Source: Ichthyophonus hoferi
Lineage: Eukaryota > Opisthokonta > Ichthyosporea > Ichthyophonida > Ichthyophonidae
Assembly: GCA_002751075.1 (NCBI GenBank)
Contig: NAOQ01000982.1
Span: 5,561-17,079 of the forward strand
Reading direction: 5' to 3'
DNA length: 11,519 nt
In this document: one piece after another, positions 1-7,102 of the stretch
Position numbering within the stretch: position 1 is the stretch's first letter
How the letters are laid out: each line of letters opens with the position of its first letter
The notes under the pieces: model-generated
Databases searched by the model: none
The model's input: the letters and a program-made list of their open reading frames with translations, nothing else
What the model was told of the DNA's origin: nothing
Made by a program: the position numbers and the translations under genes

Positions 1-418
1 CCTTAGTTGTGGTTGTGGTGTGCACAACTGGAGCAGCGTTTACAGTAATTTTGACATAAGCCTCAATTATATGTAAAGCTTTGGCAATAGGACCAATGCA
101 GTCTCCAGGGCGTCCAGATGGAGGGGGATGAGACCAGGCCTCAGCCTTGATCTGGCACTTGCTGTCAATGAAACGCTGGAAGGTAATAATGTCGGTGGTA
201 GGGTCATAGTAGGTAATATCCCAAAAATGAACATATTTTGAAGGTGCCGCAATGCACTCTCCAAAAGTGACAGGGTAGCACGCGTCATAACCCGCAGGGG
301 GCTTCATGGTGCATGTGTCCTTTACAATGAATGGGCAAGACATCCCAGTATAGACTACAGGAACAGCAGAGGCCACAGTGGCCAAAGCGCAGAGAGAAAA
401 GATGCGAACACTGAACAT
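1..418 (-). CDS. Secreted six-cysteine protein with Thr-rich tail, gene 1 (partial, 3' end off left edge)
   Basis: The frame is open from the ATG at 416-418 to the window edge, giving 139 codons. Residues 1-18 form a signal peptide (hydrophobic core LCALATVASA, predicted cleavage after A18). Residues about 19-127 form a domain with six cysteines at the same alignment positions as gene 3 (28, 36, 47, 55, 88 and about 107) and shared motifs SCPFI, FGECI, DITYY, ITFQRF, DSKC, AWSHP and PGDCIGPI. By eye it is about 60% identical to gene 3 over this part. The last visible residues, APVVHTTTTTK, start the Thr-rich repeat tail, which lies outside the window. The start was chosen because it aligns with gene 3 and sits about 70 bp below a TATA box. 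The role is unknown; secretion and O-glycosylation of the tail are inferences. No lesion is visible in this part. Confidence 0.85.
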   Translation of the reverse strand, partial: MFSVRIFSLCALATVASAVPVVYTGMSCPFIVKDTCTMKPPAGYDACYPVTFGECIAAPSKYVHFWDITYYDPTTDIITFQRFIDSKCQIKAEAWSHPPPSGRPGDCIGPIAKALHIIEAYVKITVNAAPVVHTTTTTK

Positions 419-482
419 TATTGCAAACTAGATAGCGAACTGAACAAGATGCAAGGTTGATGAATTTGCCCGCCTGGCATTA

Positions 483-527
483 GCTTATATAGTAATGGTA
501 GGTAGTAATGGAGCTATTTGTGATTGG
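483..527 (-). promoter_or_regulatory. TATA box and CCAAT box of gene 1
   Basis: On the minus strand CTATATAAGC lies at 483-492 and a CCAAT pentamer at 523-527, about 65-75 and 105-110 bp above the gene 1 ATG. The same two elements with nearly the same spacing stand above gene 3, and both are altered above gene 2. Promoter function is inferred from motif, spacing and conservation in the two open genes. Confidence 0.6.
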
Positions 528-1550
528 TTAATTTTATTACAGGGCTAGGGTTAATAGGTTATTGGATAAATCATTTTAAGCACAAATGGCTAGATTTCTC
601 GCGTGTCTTTTTTCTCATTACTAGAATTACCACAGTAAACGTCTGCCTCTCCGATCACATTTATCATCATCTAGATTTCCAATTTCCGTTTGGCTCGTAT
701 TTGGATATTTATGAGTAGATACGAAAAAGGAGTTAGTGACATTTTATGATGCCGGAAATGAATAAGTCTACGTACACGTGCTTAGCTCAGCAAAATGGTG
801 ATTTTGACAGGCTGCAACATGAGATGACGCACGATCCAACTTAAAACATAGCTCCTGCGTTCACATGCCGCAGGTATCACAATACTAGTTATTTAATAAT
901 TAAAATCAAGAATATGTATGTTATAATTTGAATTTATTATAATCTAAAATTTATTTTCAATGTTTGTTTTTATTATTTATTAATTGTTTTATTAATAATT
1001 AATATATAGTAGAAAAAAGGAAATCCAATTAACTGGAAATCTTATAATATATATATGCCTGCGGATGCTAGTGGTTTAGATGACAATAAGCAAGAATAGG
1101 CTGAAATAGTTTGTATATATTTAGTCTTACGACTATATGCACGAATTAGAATTCTAATTAGTATCATATTACGTATTTCAGACTTGGCTTTTAAACCTAG
1201 CCAGTAATGTGTTGCCCTTTTTTTCCTTAAGGGAATATAATTTATACAATTATAGCAAAACGCTGTGGGACCTGGTATGAGTGAAAAAGCTGGGTTGCTA
1301 TATATAGAGAGTAAAGATCTGGTATATTTCATACTTAAGTATTATTACACTCCGAGCGTAATATAAAGTAAATATTTTTTTTACCATTTTCTACTACAAT
1401 ATAGGTTTTGCTACAAGATTGTTAGCTCCAAATTAACAGGTAGTTATGGAGATAGAATCACATATTCCTAGTGGGTCTCGGCTTTTTCTTTTTATTCGCC
1501 AATAAGAATATTTATAATTAATCCCATTTAGGTTATTAAATAAACGGGGG
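528..1550. other. Unit 1 5' flank, AT-rich, no gene seen
   Basis: This stretch aligns in blocks with about 4880-6430 of unit 2 and about 8405-9900 of unit 3. It holds no frame that is conserved between copies. Anchors shared by all three units include the block at 641-680, a block around 870-920 (ACAGGTATCACAAT-like then TATTTAATAATTAA), and a block around 1110-1380 (ATGCACG, CCAGTAAT.TGTTG, CTCCGAGCG/AATATAAAGTAA-like). It is probably regulatory and spacer DNA. Confidence 0.6.
641..680. promoter_or_regulatory. Conserved non-coding block, unit 1 copy
   Basis: The 40 bp containing CTGCCTCTCCGATCACAT then TTATCATC and CTAGATTTC match 5011-5050 in unit 2 and 8580-8618 in unit 3 better than the DNA around them. 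It lies about 225-260 bp above the start codon. A conserved block at similar distance above three paralogues suggests an upstream activating sequence. That function is inferred, and shared ancestry alone could also explain it. Confidence 0.35.
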
Positions 1551-1558
1551 TTAACCAA

Positions 1559-1578
1559 TATATATATATATATATATT
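1559..1578. repeat. (TA)n microsatellite
   Basis: About ten uninterrupted TA dinucleotides, specific to unit 1. The aligned place in unit 3 (about 10115-10140) instead has a short C-run followed by an A-run. Confidence 0.9.
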
Positions 1579-1601
1579 ACCCACGCTAAAACGAGTTTCA
1601 A

Positions 1602-1663
<62 letters not shown>
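1602..1663. repeat. (AAT)n microsatellite
   Basis: Twenty or so uninterrupted AAT/ATA triplets. The flanks (ACGAG.. before, GATCCACTCACATATATGC after) align with unit 3 near 10150-10207, where the triplet run is absent. The expansion therefore happened after the units separated. Confidence 0.95.
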
Positions 1664-1664
<1 letters not shown>

Positions 1665-2496
1665 GGATCCACTCACATATATGCGGTAGCACTAACAAAA
1701 ATACAAAGGCACTGGTAACACATACAACTTTTCATTTAATTATATGTATATTAAAATCGCCTCGTTATTGTAATATCTGGTCCATCGTTGGCACTCGCAT
1801 ACGATGAGTGTTCAGATCTCTTGCTCGTTCAGAAGTCAGAAAACTGCCTGACATTAAACAGTGACAATGGTTATTATTTACATCGTAATACAGCACCCCT
1901 TACTGATCGATTTCATTGTGCAGTTTCTACATTAGTACCTCAACCATTCAAGGCGTCGACTCAAGGCGTATGCACCGTCTTCTCTAATTAACTGACTGTA
2001 GCAATTATACCTCTGCTCTAATTCAGAGGGAATCGATGGAGCCTTAAGAACATATTAGATCCAATGGCTATTACTGCCGCTGGCTCTGCAAAATTAACTA
2101 TCTATTTTAAGATATTCAATTGGAAACCCCGAAACCTGTGGATGGGCATCGCTACTACCAGAGATTCTTATAGGCCCAACATAGACTAGGTTCCATAGCC
2201 TTATTTGGGAGATTTATAGATCTTAAATACTTGCTCGCATAGTTTTAACTTTTATTAACCAAGTTTAAGTGTAAAAAATATATAGTTACCAGAACTACTA
2301 CGGATCGTTATAAATACTAGATAACCCAGTATTATGTGATTAGATAATTATAGTAAATTAATATTAAAAAAAAGCACTCGCTTGCATGTTTGATATCACA
2401 TAAATACCGCTTAACTATAATATATTGTATGTTAAAGTATATAATTATAATAGCATTTAATTTTTAATCAATTTTATAATATAATACAAATATGTA
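1664..2496. other. Unit 1 distal 5' flank, no gene seen
   Basis: The part 1664-1860 aligns with 10190-10395 of unit 3 (shared ACTCACATATATGC, GGCACTGGTAACACA, CAGAAGTCAGAAAAC). The part about 2178-2496 aligns with about 6433-6776 of unit 2 (shared TAGATCTTAAA, ACCAGAAC, GATCGTTATAA.TACTA, CTCGCTTGCATG). The middle, about 1870-2175, is present only in unit 1 within this window. No convincing gene is seen. Confidence 0.55.
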
Positions 2497-2863
2497 TGTT
2501 AAAGCAGGAATATTTAATTGATTTAAGTTTTTCTTCTTATATTTATAACTATTGAATATTAGTAGCAAATACTATTACGTATGTAAGTAGCCTGGGAAAA
2601 TAGCTAGGGCATTCTATTGGTGTTAAACGGCAATCCAAGATACTAAATACTAAGTTATTTTAGACCACGTTTTGGGGTCCAGATAATACATTGCTTAGAC
2701 AAATCCTGCTAACTTTTTTAATAATAAAAATTATGTCCAAGTATATCTGTACTCCGTGTTTGCAAAGGGACACGTTAAAACGCCTTTAAATTCGGTATTC
2801 TCTCTCCTTTTACACGAATATAAGTCATAGAAACACTCCTGTCTCTACTTATTAGTATCAACA
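2497..2863 (+). repeat. Left LTR of the TRIM-like element
   Basis: This copy is 367 bp and aligns end to end with 3385-3757. Landmarks shared by both copies are AAGTTATTTTAGA, CACGTTTTGGGGTC, ACAAATCCTGCT and CTCTACTTATTAGTA. The sequence just inside (TAATAGCAGAG) weakly resembles an initiator-tRNA primer binding site (TGGTATCAGAG). Confidence 0.75.
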
Positions 2864-3192
2864 TAATAGCAGAGAAAACTTAAATAGTTTACCATGGTTA
2901 CAAAACCTGGCAAATCAATGATGTCAACAATCCACGAATGCCAAAAACACTTCCCCCCGACCCTTCATCCATCCACCGATCTCTGCGTGTGGTAATTCAA
3001 CTTTTTGATACATATACACACTATCTTCCAATTGGCATTTGAATTATCAACATTTCCAGCTTCAAGAGAAATTAAGGTAATGTACAAAGCAACTGGGCAA
3101 CACCCAAATAACACCTCAGCCACCAGCCGCCGTACGCCAGAGGCCAGAGCCGGCAACAGAGTCAGCGCCAGAACGAGTAGGATCTATCTTCG

Positions 3193-3216
3193 TTTTTTTT
3201 TTTTTTTTTTTTTTTT
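3193..3216. repeat. Homopolymer T run (24 bp)
   Basis: Twenty-four uninterrupted T residues inside the LTR-bounded element. Read on the minus strand it is an A-run following about 70 bp of higher-complexity sequence, so it could be the poly(A) tail of a small retroposed fragment. A simple slippage expansion is equally possible. Confidence 0.9.
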
Positions 3217-3349
3217 GCGTTGAATACTATGCCACAGTCGCTTCTGAATGCTATCAGGACTTATCTGGTTCGTCTAGTGAGCCACAAGCTACAGCTAAGT
3301 AGTCACCATGCTAAGGTTCTTTTCATATTTCTTTTTCATATTTTTATGC

Positions 3350-3373
3350 CCTAGGTGAAATAATCCACCTAGG
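3350..3373. repeat. 8-bp inverted repeat (hairpin)
   Basis: CCTAGGTG at 3350-3357 and CACCTAGG at 3366-3373 are perfect reverse complements around an 8-nt loop, 11 bp before the right LTR. Confidence 0.7.
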
Positions 3374-3384
3374 CTAGCGAGGAG

Positions 3385-3757
3385 TGTTAAAACAGGAATA
3401 GTCAATTAATTTGGGTTTTTCTTTTTATAGCCGTAAACATTTAATATTATTAGCAATTATTATTACAATGTGGCCTGGGAAAATAGTTAAGGGAATACAT
3501 TATTGCTAAGCGGTAATTCAAGATACTGTATAGTAAGTTATTTTAGATCACGTTTTGGGGTCTAGATGACACATGGCTTAGGCATCCTGCCTAAGACAAA
3601 TCCTGCTGATTTTTTAATAATAAAAAATATGTCTGCATATATTTGTACTCCATGTATGCAAAGAGACGTTAGAACGCCCCTTAACGCGGTATTTTCTCTT
3701 CTTTTACACAAATGTAAGTCACAGGAACACTCTTGTCTCTACTTATTAGTACCAACA
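3385..3757 (+). repeat. Right LTR of the TRIM-like element
   Basis: This copy is 373 bp and pairs with 2497-2863. It begins TGTTAAAACAGG and ends CTTATTAGTACCAACA. The first half has diverged more than the second. A small length difference near the middle involves a local duplication-like stretch. Confidence 0.75.
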
Positions 3758-3812
3758 ATATATACGTAAATAAACAAAGCAATAGATAACATCATTTATT
3801 TTACTTTCCTGC

Positions 3813-3890
3813 TCAAACAAATGCAGTACCTCTCCAGGTTGTCAAAAATAAATTTGTATCATAATCTTCAATCTCTTTGTCAGTGGTTTT
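3813..3890 (-). other. Conserved coding-like segment downstream of pseudogene 2
   Basis: The minus strand reads KTTDKEIEDYD then TNLFLTTWRG and TAFV before TGA. It aligns with 6806-6895 (KTTDKDIEDFD, ENSFLTTWRG, PALVFTVK, stop) without any indel over 75 bp. About half of the changed codons are synonymous, and an AATAAA lies just past each stop. There is no in-frame ATG, and stops occur a few codons upstream, so it would have to be a terminal exon. The first AG on the minus strand is inside GACAAAG. It may be a 3' exon of the secreted-protein gene or the tail of another small gene. Confidence 0.35.
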
Positions 3891-4051
3891 AGAAAAACAA
3901 AGATAAATTTAAAATAAGAATAAAAAACATTTGACACAAACTAACTAATCTGGAACAACAGCAACCTGGTGTTCATTACTAACAGTTTTATTATTGTGTC
4001 ATCATTTTCATTTACATATTACGTAGTTAAGTTAGTCTATAGGCTGTACAG

Positions 4052-4814
4052 TTATTTAAAATAGAAAAATTTGCCATAGAACGCAGCAGTCTTTTCAACT
4101 GTCATTGTGGTAGTAACCTTGGTGGGCTTGACAACCTTAATTGTAGTGGAGCATACAACGGGAGACTTAGTTGAGGTGGTGCATACAATGGGAGCTTTGG
4201 TTTTGGTGATGTGTACAACGGGAACCTTAGTTGTGGTGTGCAGAACGGGAGCTTTGGTTTTGGTAGTGTGTACAATGGGAACCTTAATTGTGGTGTGTAC
4301 AACAAGAACCTTAGTTGTGATGGTTTACACAGCGGGAGCCTCGGTTGTGGTAGTGGTGTATAATGGGATCCTTAGGTATGATGTTAAGTGAAATAGAATT
4401 CACAGTAATTTGGGCATAAACCTTAACATGATCAATAATAACAATGGGACTAATACAATCTCCAGGATGTCCTGAGGGGGAGGGATGAGATCAAGCCTCA
4501 TCCTTCATTTTGCGCTTACTGTCAGTGAAACGCTCTATAGTAATTATGTTGGTAGCAGGGTTATAGTAGGTAATATCGCATTGCATAGTAAAGGATAGAG
4601 ACAAAGATACATCCATGTACTCTCCAAAGTTGACTGGGAAGCAATCGTTAACTGGTGTATAGGGTATCACGGTGCATACATCGTCTTCAATGAATGGACA
4701 ACACAATCTGGAATAGACTATAGGAAGAGCAGAGGCTACAGCAAGCCAAACCGCAGATAGAAATGATGCAAATATTAAACATTGTTGCAAACTAAATATT
4801 GAACAGAACCACAT
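4052..4814 (-). pseudogene. Six-cysteine secreted protein, gene 2 (pseudogene)
   Basis: It aligns with genes 1 and 3 throughout: signal peptide, the motifs CCPFI, DITYYNPATN and DSK, the PGDC region, a Thr/Lys/Pro repeat tail (units such as KVPIVHTTKT and KAPVLHTTT, 9-10 residues) and a C-terminus VEKTAAFYG...FK before TAA at 4052-4054. The orthologous ATG is at 4780-4782, but one extra base in the signal-peptide core puts it out of frame. An ATG at 4812-4814 is in frame with the body and gives 107 residues. The Trp equivalent to gene 3 W95 is TGA (4491-4493), a frame change precedes the repeats, and a TAA lies inside them. Cysteines 55 and 88 are Tyr and Arg. The TATA and CCAAT boxes are lost. 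Only a truncated 107-residue product could be made. Confidence 0.8.
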
Positions 4815-4847
4815 ATAATGCTGATGAGTTTCTAACGCTTGGAACTA

Positions 4848-4879
4848 GCTTGTTTAGCAGTGTAGCTATTTATGATTAG
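4848..4879 (-). promoter_or_regulatory. Decayed promoter of gene 2
   Basis: At the aligned TATA position the minus strand reads CTAAACAAGC (4848-4857) instead of CTATATAAGC. At the CCAAT position it reads CTAAT (4875-4879). The surrounding bases align well with units 1 and 3, so the motifs were changed rather than moved. Confidence 0.55.
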
Positions 4880-5469
4880 TTAATAAGATTGTAATGGACT
4901 ATATTAACGCTACCTTCTTGGGGAAATATAAATCATTCTAACTGGAAATGGCATTAGCTATAGACTTATCGTGTGTCTTTCTTCTAATGGCTAGATTTAC
5001 TACAGGCAATGTCTGCTTCTCTAATCACATTTATCATCAACGTAGATTTCTGTTTGGCATGTTTATAGATATTTATTGGTAGATACAGGTTATAGATGAC
5101 ACAATATAAAAACCCAATAACAATAAAATATTTTAGCTAGTATGGTCATGACGGGTTTCATTTAGCCTATTTTTACGATTATTTAAACTACATTTTGTTT
5201 TTAAGCAGCAATGTTTTGTTTAATTTAGATATTTCTTTATCCAGTTTTGATCATTTATTATTATTAATAACTACTATTAAATTTGTACTTTGAGAAAAGA
5301 AGTTTGTGCAAGCGAAACCTGTCCTTCTAAAATACCAGAAATGAATTGTTCTGTACATATACATATTTAGCAAACTGACTTTTCATTAAATGTATAAAAT
5401 CTTATTCATGTTTGGCAGGCCCCACGTTCACATACTACAGGTATCACAATATTAAATATTTAATAATTA
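4880..5469. other. Unit 2 proximal 5' flank, no gene seen
   Basis: AT-rich and non-coding. It aligns with 528-915 and 8405-9155, including the conserved block at 5011-5050 (CTGCTTCTCTAATCACAT then TTATCATC). No frame is conserved between units. Confidence 0.6.
5011..5050. promoter_or_regulatory. Conserved non-coding block, unit 2 copy
   Basis: It matches 641-680 and 8580-8618. It remains recognisable although the gene below it is dead, so conservation here is at least partly common ancestry. Confidence 0.3.
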
Positions 5470-5739
5470 AATAAAGAATATGTATACATTGAAAGAAAAA
5501 TTTGATCCTGATAGGATTGGATCTAGTAGAGGACTAATCTGAAGGGTTAAAGTTTCCTCTCTTGCATGAGATAAATCCTTATTGTCGTACTCTGTATGTT
5601 GAACCACAATTGTTGTGTCTTCTGCTTGATTCACGCCAACCCTTACTCTTTTTAGGTCGTCGGTATCAATAGAAATGAATACCTTGTTAATATTTTTAAT
5701 ACCAACAACGTCAGGAATGTGCGTATGACGTGAATGAAT
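5470..5739 (-). other. Unit 2-specific insert with a 90-codon stop-free stretch (unrecognised coding relic)
   Basis: On the minus strand 90 codons are free of stops in DNA where stops are frequent. The composition is protein-like, e.g. IPDVVGIKNINKVFIS, DTDDLKRVRVGVNQ and EYDNKDLSHAREETL. There is no initiating ATG, and the last ten codons run into flank shared with the other units. A second open stretch of about 40 codons in another register lies just upstream, to about 5845, also with protein-like composition (NENINRIKNQNRYEG). The insert, about 5486-5915, is absent from units 1 and 3. It is probably a broken fragment of an inserted gene or mobile element. I do not recognise the protein. 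Confidence 0.4.
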
Positions 5740-5915
5740 TTATGCTAATATCTTTCTCTGATCTTGCCTTGGTACCTTCGTATCTATTCTGATTCTTGAT
5801 TCTATTTATATTCTCATTAGATAGATTTGGTTTTTATTAATATCTTTTACCTGCCCGGTTCTGTTTAGAACTGTTGCTTTTATACATGTTGTTTTTATCA
5901 CCAGAAATAGCTTTG

Positions 5916-6776
5916 AACTGATGCTAGTGGGACTTAAATGAAGTTAATCATTAAATATTCGTATTTGCTAAATATAATTTATGAAGTCAGAGATTAGAAA
6001 TAATCTAACTTTATCTCGATAAGATTATATTGGTTTTTTTATATTTTTTATGGTTCATTGGCTAATTCACTACATGCGAACTATGTATTAATAAAATAAT
6101 TTAAAGTTGTGTCCTTGTAATATAAATGAATAGTGTTTATCATCTTACGATTACATGCACGTATTGAAACTTTAACTGCAATCATATTTTCGTGTTTCCA
6201 ATGATTTGGCTTCAAAAAATGGCCAGTAATTTGTTAGCAATTTTTTTCATAAGGATGATAATATAATATATATATAACTCTAGTAAAGCGCAATGGGAAT
6301 TCAAGCAAGTGAACAAGCTGGGTGGCTAAAAAATAGTAAAGATCAGGCATATTTCACACTTAATTATTATTTCACTCCGAGCGCAATATAAAGTAAGTCT
6401 TTTTGTCACCATTTTCTAATGTAATATAGGTTCATTAGACAGAATAGGTTCTATTGCCTTGAGAGATTCTTAGATCTTAAACTTATTCCAATAGATTTAT
6501 CTTTTATTATGTAAATAATTTTAAAAGGATTGAAAATATATGGTCACCAGAACCACGCAGATCGTTATAAGTACTACATAGTATAATAGTAAATTAAAAT
6601 TTAGAAGAAAAAAAACTCTCGCTTGCATGCAAATCTGGTATCAACTAAAATAAACTGTAATTCAATATGAACATTAATATTATACGCTAGATATCAAAGT
6701 ATACAAATGAGATATCATTTAACTTTTAATTGAATCTGTAATCGTTATGTAATGTAATGCAAATATGTATGTACAA
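5916..6776. other. Unit 2 distal 5' flank, no gene seen
   Basis: It aligns with about 1070-1409 of unit 1 and then, after a jump, with about 2178-2496. It shares ACATGCACG, CCAGTAATTTGTT, TTCACTCCGAGCG and CTCGCTTGCATG with the other units. No gene is seen. Confidence 0.6.
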
Positions 6777-6805
6777 AAACAAAGCAATAGGTAAAAGTAT
6801 TTATT

Positions 6806-6895
6806 TTACTTCACTGTAAAAACTAACGCAGGGCCTCGCCAGGTTGTTAAAAATGAATTTTCATCAAAGTCTTCAATATCTTTGTCAGTAGTTTT
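6806..6895 (-). other. Conserved coding-like segment downstream of gene 3
   Basis: Thirty codons on the minus strand including a stop, KTTDKDIEDFD ... FLTTWRGPALVFTVK, aligned without indels to 3813-3890. An AATAAA (minus strand, 6800-6805) overlaps the region right after the stop and would serve as a poly(A) signal. It lies about 210 bp beyond the gene 3 stop codon. If gene 3 has a spliced form, this is the best candidate last exon; otherwise it is conserved 3' flank. No clear donor site was found. Confidence 0.35.
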
Positions 6896-7102
6896 AGCAA
6901 AGGAAAATTAAATCAAAAATAAGAATTAAACAAAATTGATACAAATTAACTAAACCGGAAAAATAACGGCCCAGTCAACATTAATAACGGTTTCACCGTT
7001 GTTTTTCTCTTCATTAACATACTACATAAGTGACATCAATATATATTACACATACACTATATATTATATAGCGTACACTATATACTGCATACTTTGTTAA
7101 AT
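6896..7102. other. Gene 3 3' flank
   Basis: It contains a second weakly conserved minus-strand stretch (about 6957-7020, reading ...TVINVDWAVIFPV before TAG), whose unit 2 counterpart, near 3955-4000, also ends in TAG but differs in register further up. An AT-rich patch at about 7030-7095 holds repeated CACTATATA motifs. No independent gene is supported. Confidence 0.4.

Larger units (their letters stand above)
2864..3384 (+). other. Internal region of the TRIM-like element
   Basis: Too short for gag-pol. Part of it (about 3100-3180) is distinctly richer in G+C than the rest of the window, which suggests a different origin from the flanking DNA. It contains a 24-bp T run at 3193-3216 and, next to the right LTR, an 8-bp perfect inverted repeat at 3350-3373. 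Short stop-free stretches exist on both strands, but none shows a recognisable domain. Confidence 0.5.
2497..3757 (+). mobile_element. Small non-autonomous LTR retroelement fossil (TRIM-like)
   Basis: Two direct repeats of about 370 bp, each beginning TGTTAAA and ending with CAACA, bound about 520 bp of internal DNA with no recognisable gag or pol. The TGTT...AACA termini are canonical for LTRs. The flanking pentamers ATGTA (2492-2496) and ATATA (3758-3762) look like a diverged 5-bp target duplication. Unit 2 carries the uninterrupted site near 6765-6785. A purine-rich AGCGAGGAG abuts the right repeat as a possible polypurine tract, which suggests plus orientation. The repeats are about 80% identical by eye, so the insertion is old. 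It is a fossil; the superfamily cannot be told without pol. Confidence 0.75.
3771..6776. repeat. Unit 2 of the tandem array
   Basis: About 3.0 kb. It begins AACAAAGCAATAG, matching the start of unit 3 at 6777, and covers the coding-like downstream segment, pseudogene 2 and its 5' flank. Relative to unit 1 it lacks about 765 bp (between positions equivalent to 1409 and 2175) and the LTR element. Relative to both neighbours it has about 430 extra bp at about 5486-5915. Units 1 (about <1-3770) and 3 (about 6777-10398) are the other members. Confidence 0.75.

Noticed and set aside
67-288. Minus-strand 73-codon frame inside gene 1
   Set aside because: Out-of-register shadow. The real gene 1 frame is open through the same bases and aligns with gene 3.
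524-718. Plus-strand 64-codon open frame above gene 1
   Set aside because: The frame is not kept in units 2 or 3, although the DNA aligns. Only a non-coding block within it is conserved.
1042-1332. Minus-strand 96-codon open frame in the unit 1 flank
   Set aside because: The aligned DNA in units 2 and 3 has indels and does not keep the frame. There is no signal of coding constraint.
1788-1991. Plus-strand 67-codon open frame
   Set aside because: The part shared with unit 3 does not preserve the frame, and the composition is not distinctive.
2965-3223. Overlapping open frames on both strands between the two LTR-like repeats
   Set aside because: Both lie in the internal part of a small retroelement fossil. 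There is no recognisable domain, and openness is helped by the local G+C increase.
3240-3300. GGTTCG-containing stretch considered as a tRNA-derived SINE B box
   Set aside because: The match to the B-box consensus is incomplete and no A box stands at the right distance on either strand.
3566-3769. Plus-strand 67-codon open frame
   Set aside because: It lies inside the right LTR-like repeat and is not kept in the left copy.
4107-4391. Plus-strand open frame across the gene 2 repeat tail
   Set aside because: Antisense shadow of the repeat region of the pseudogene.
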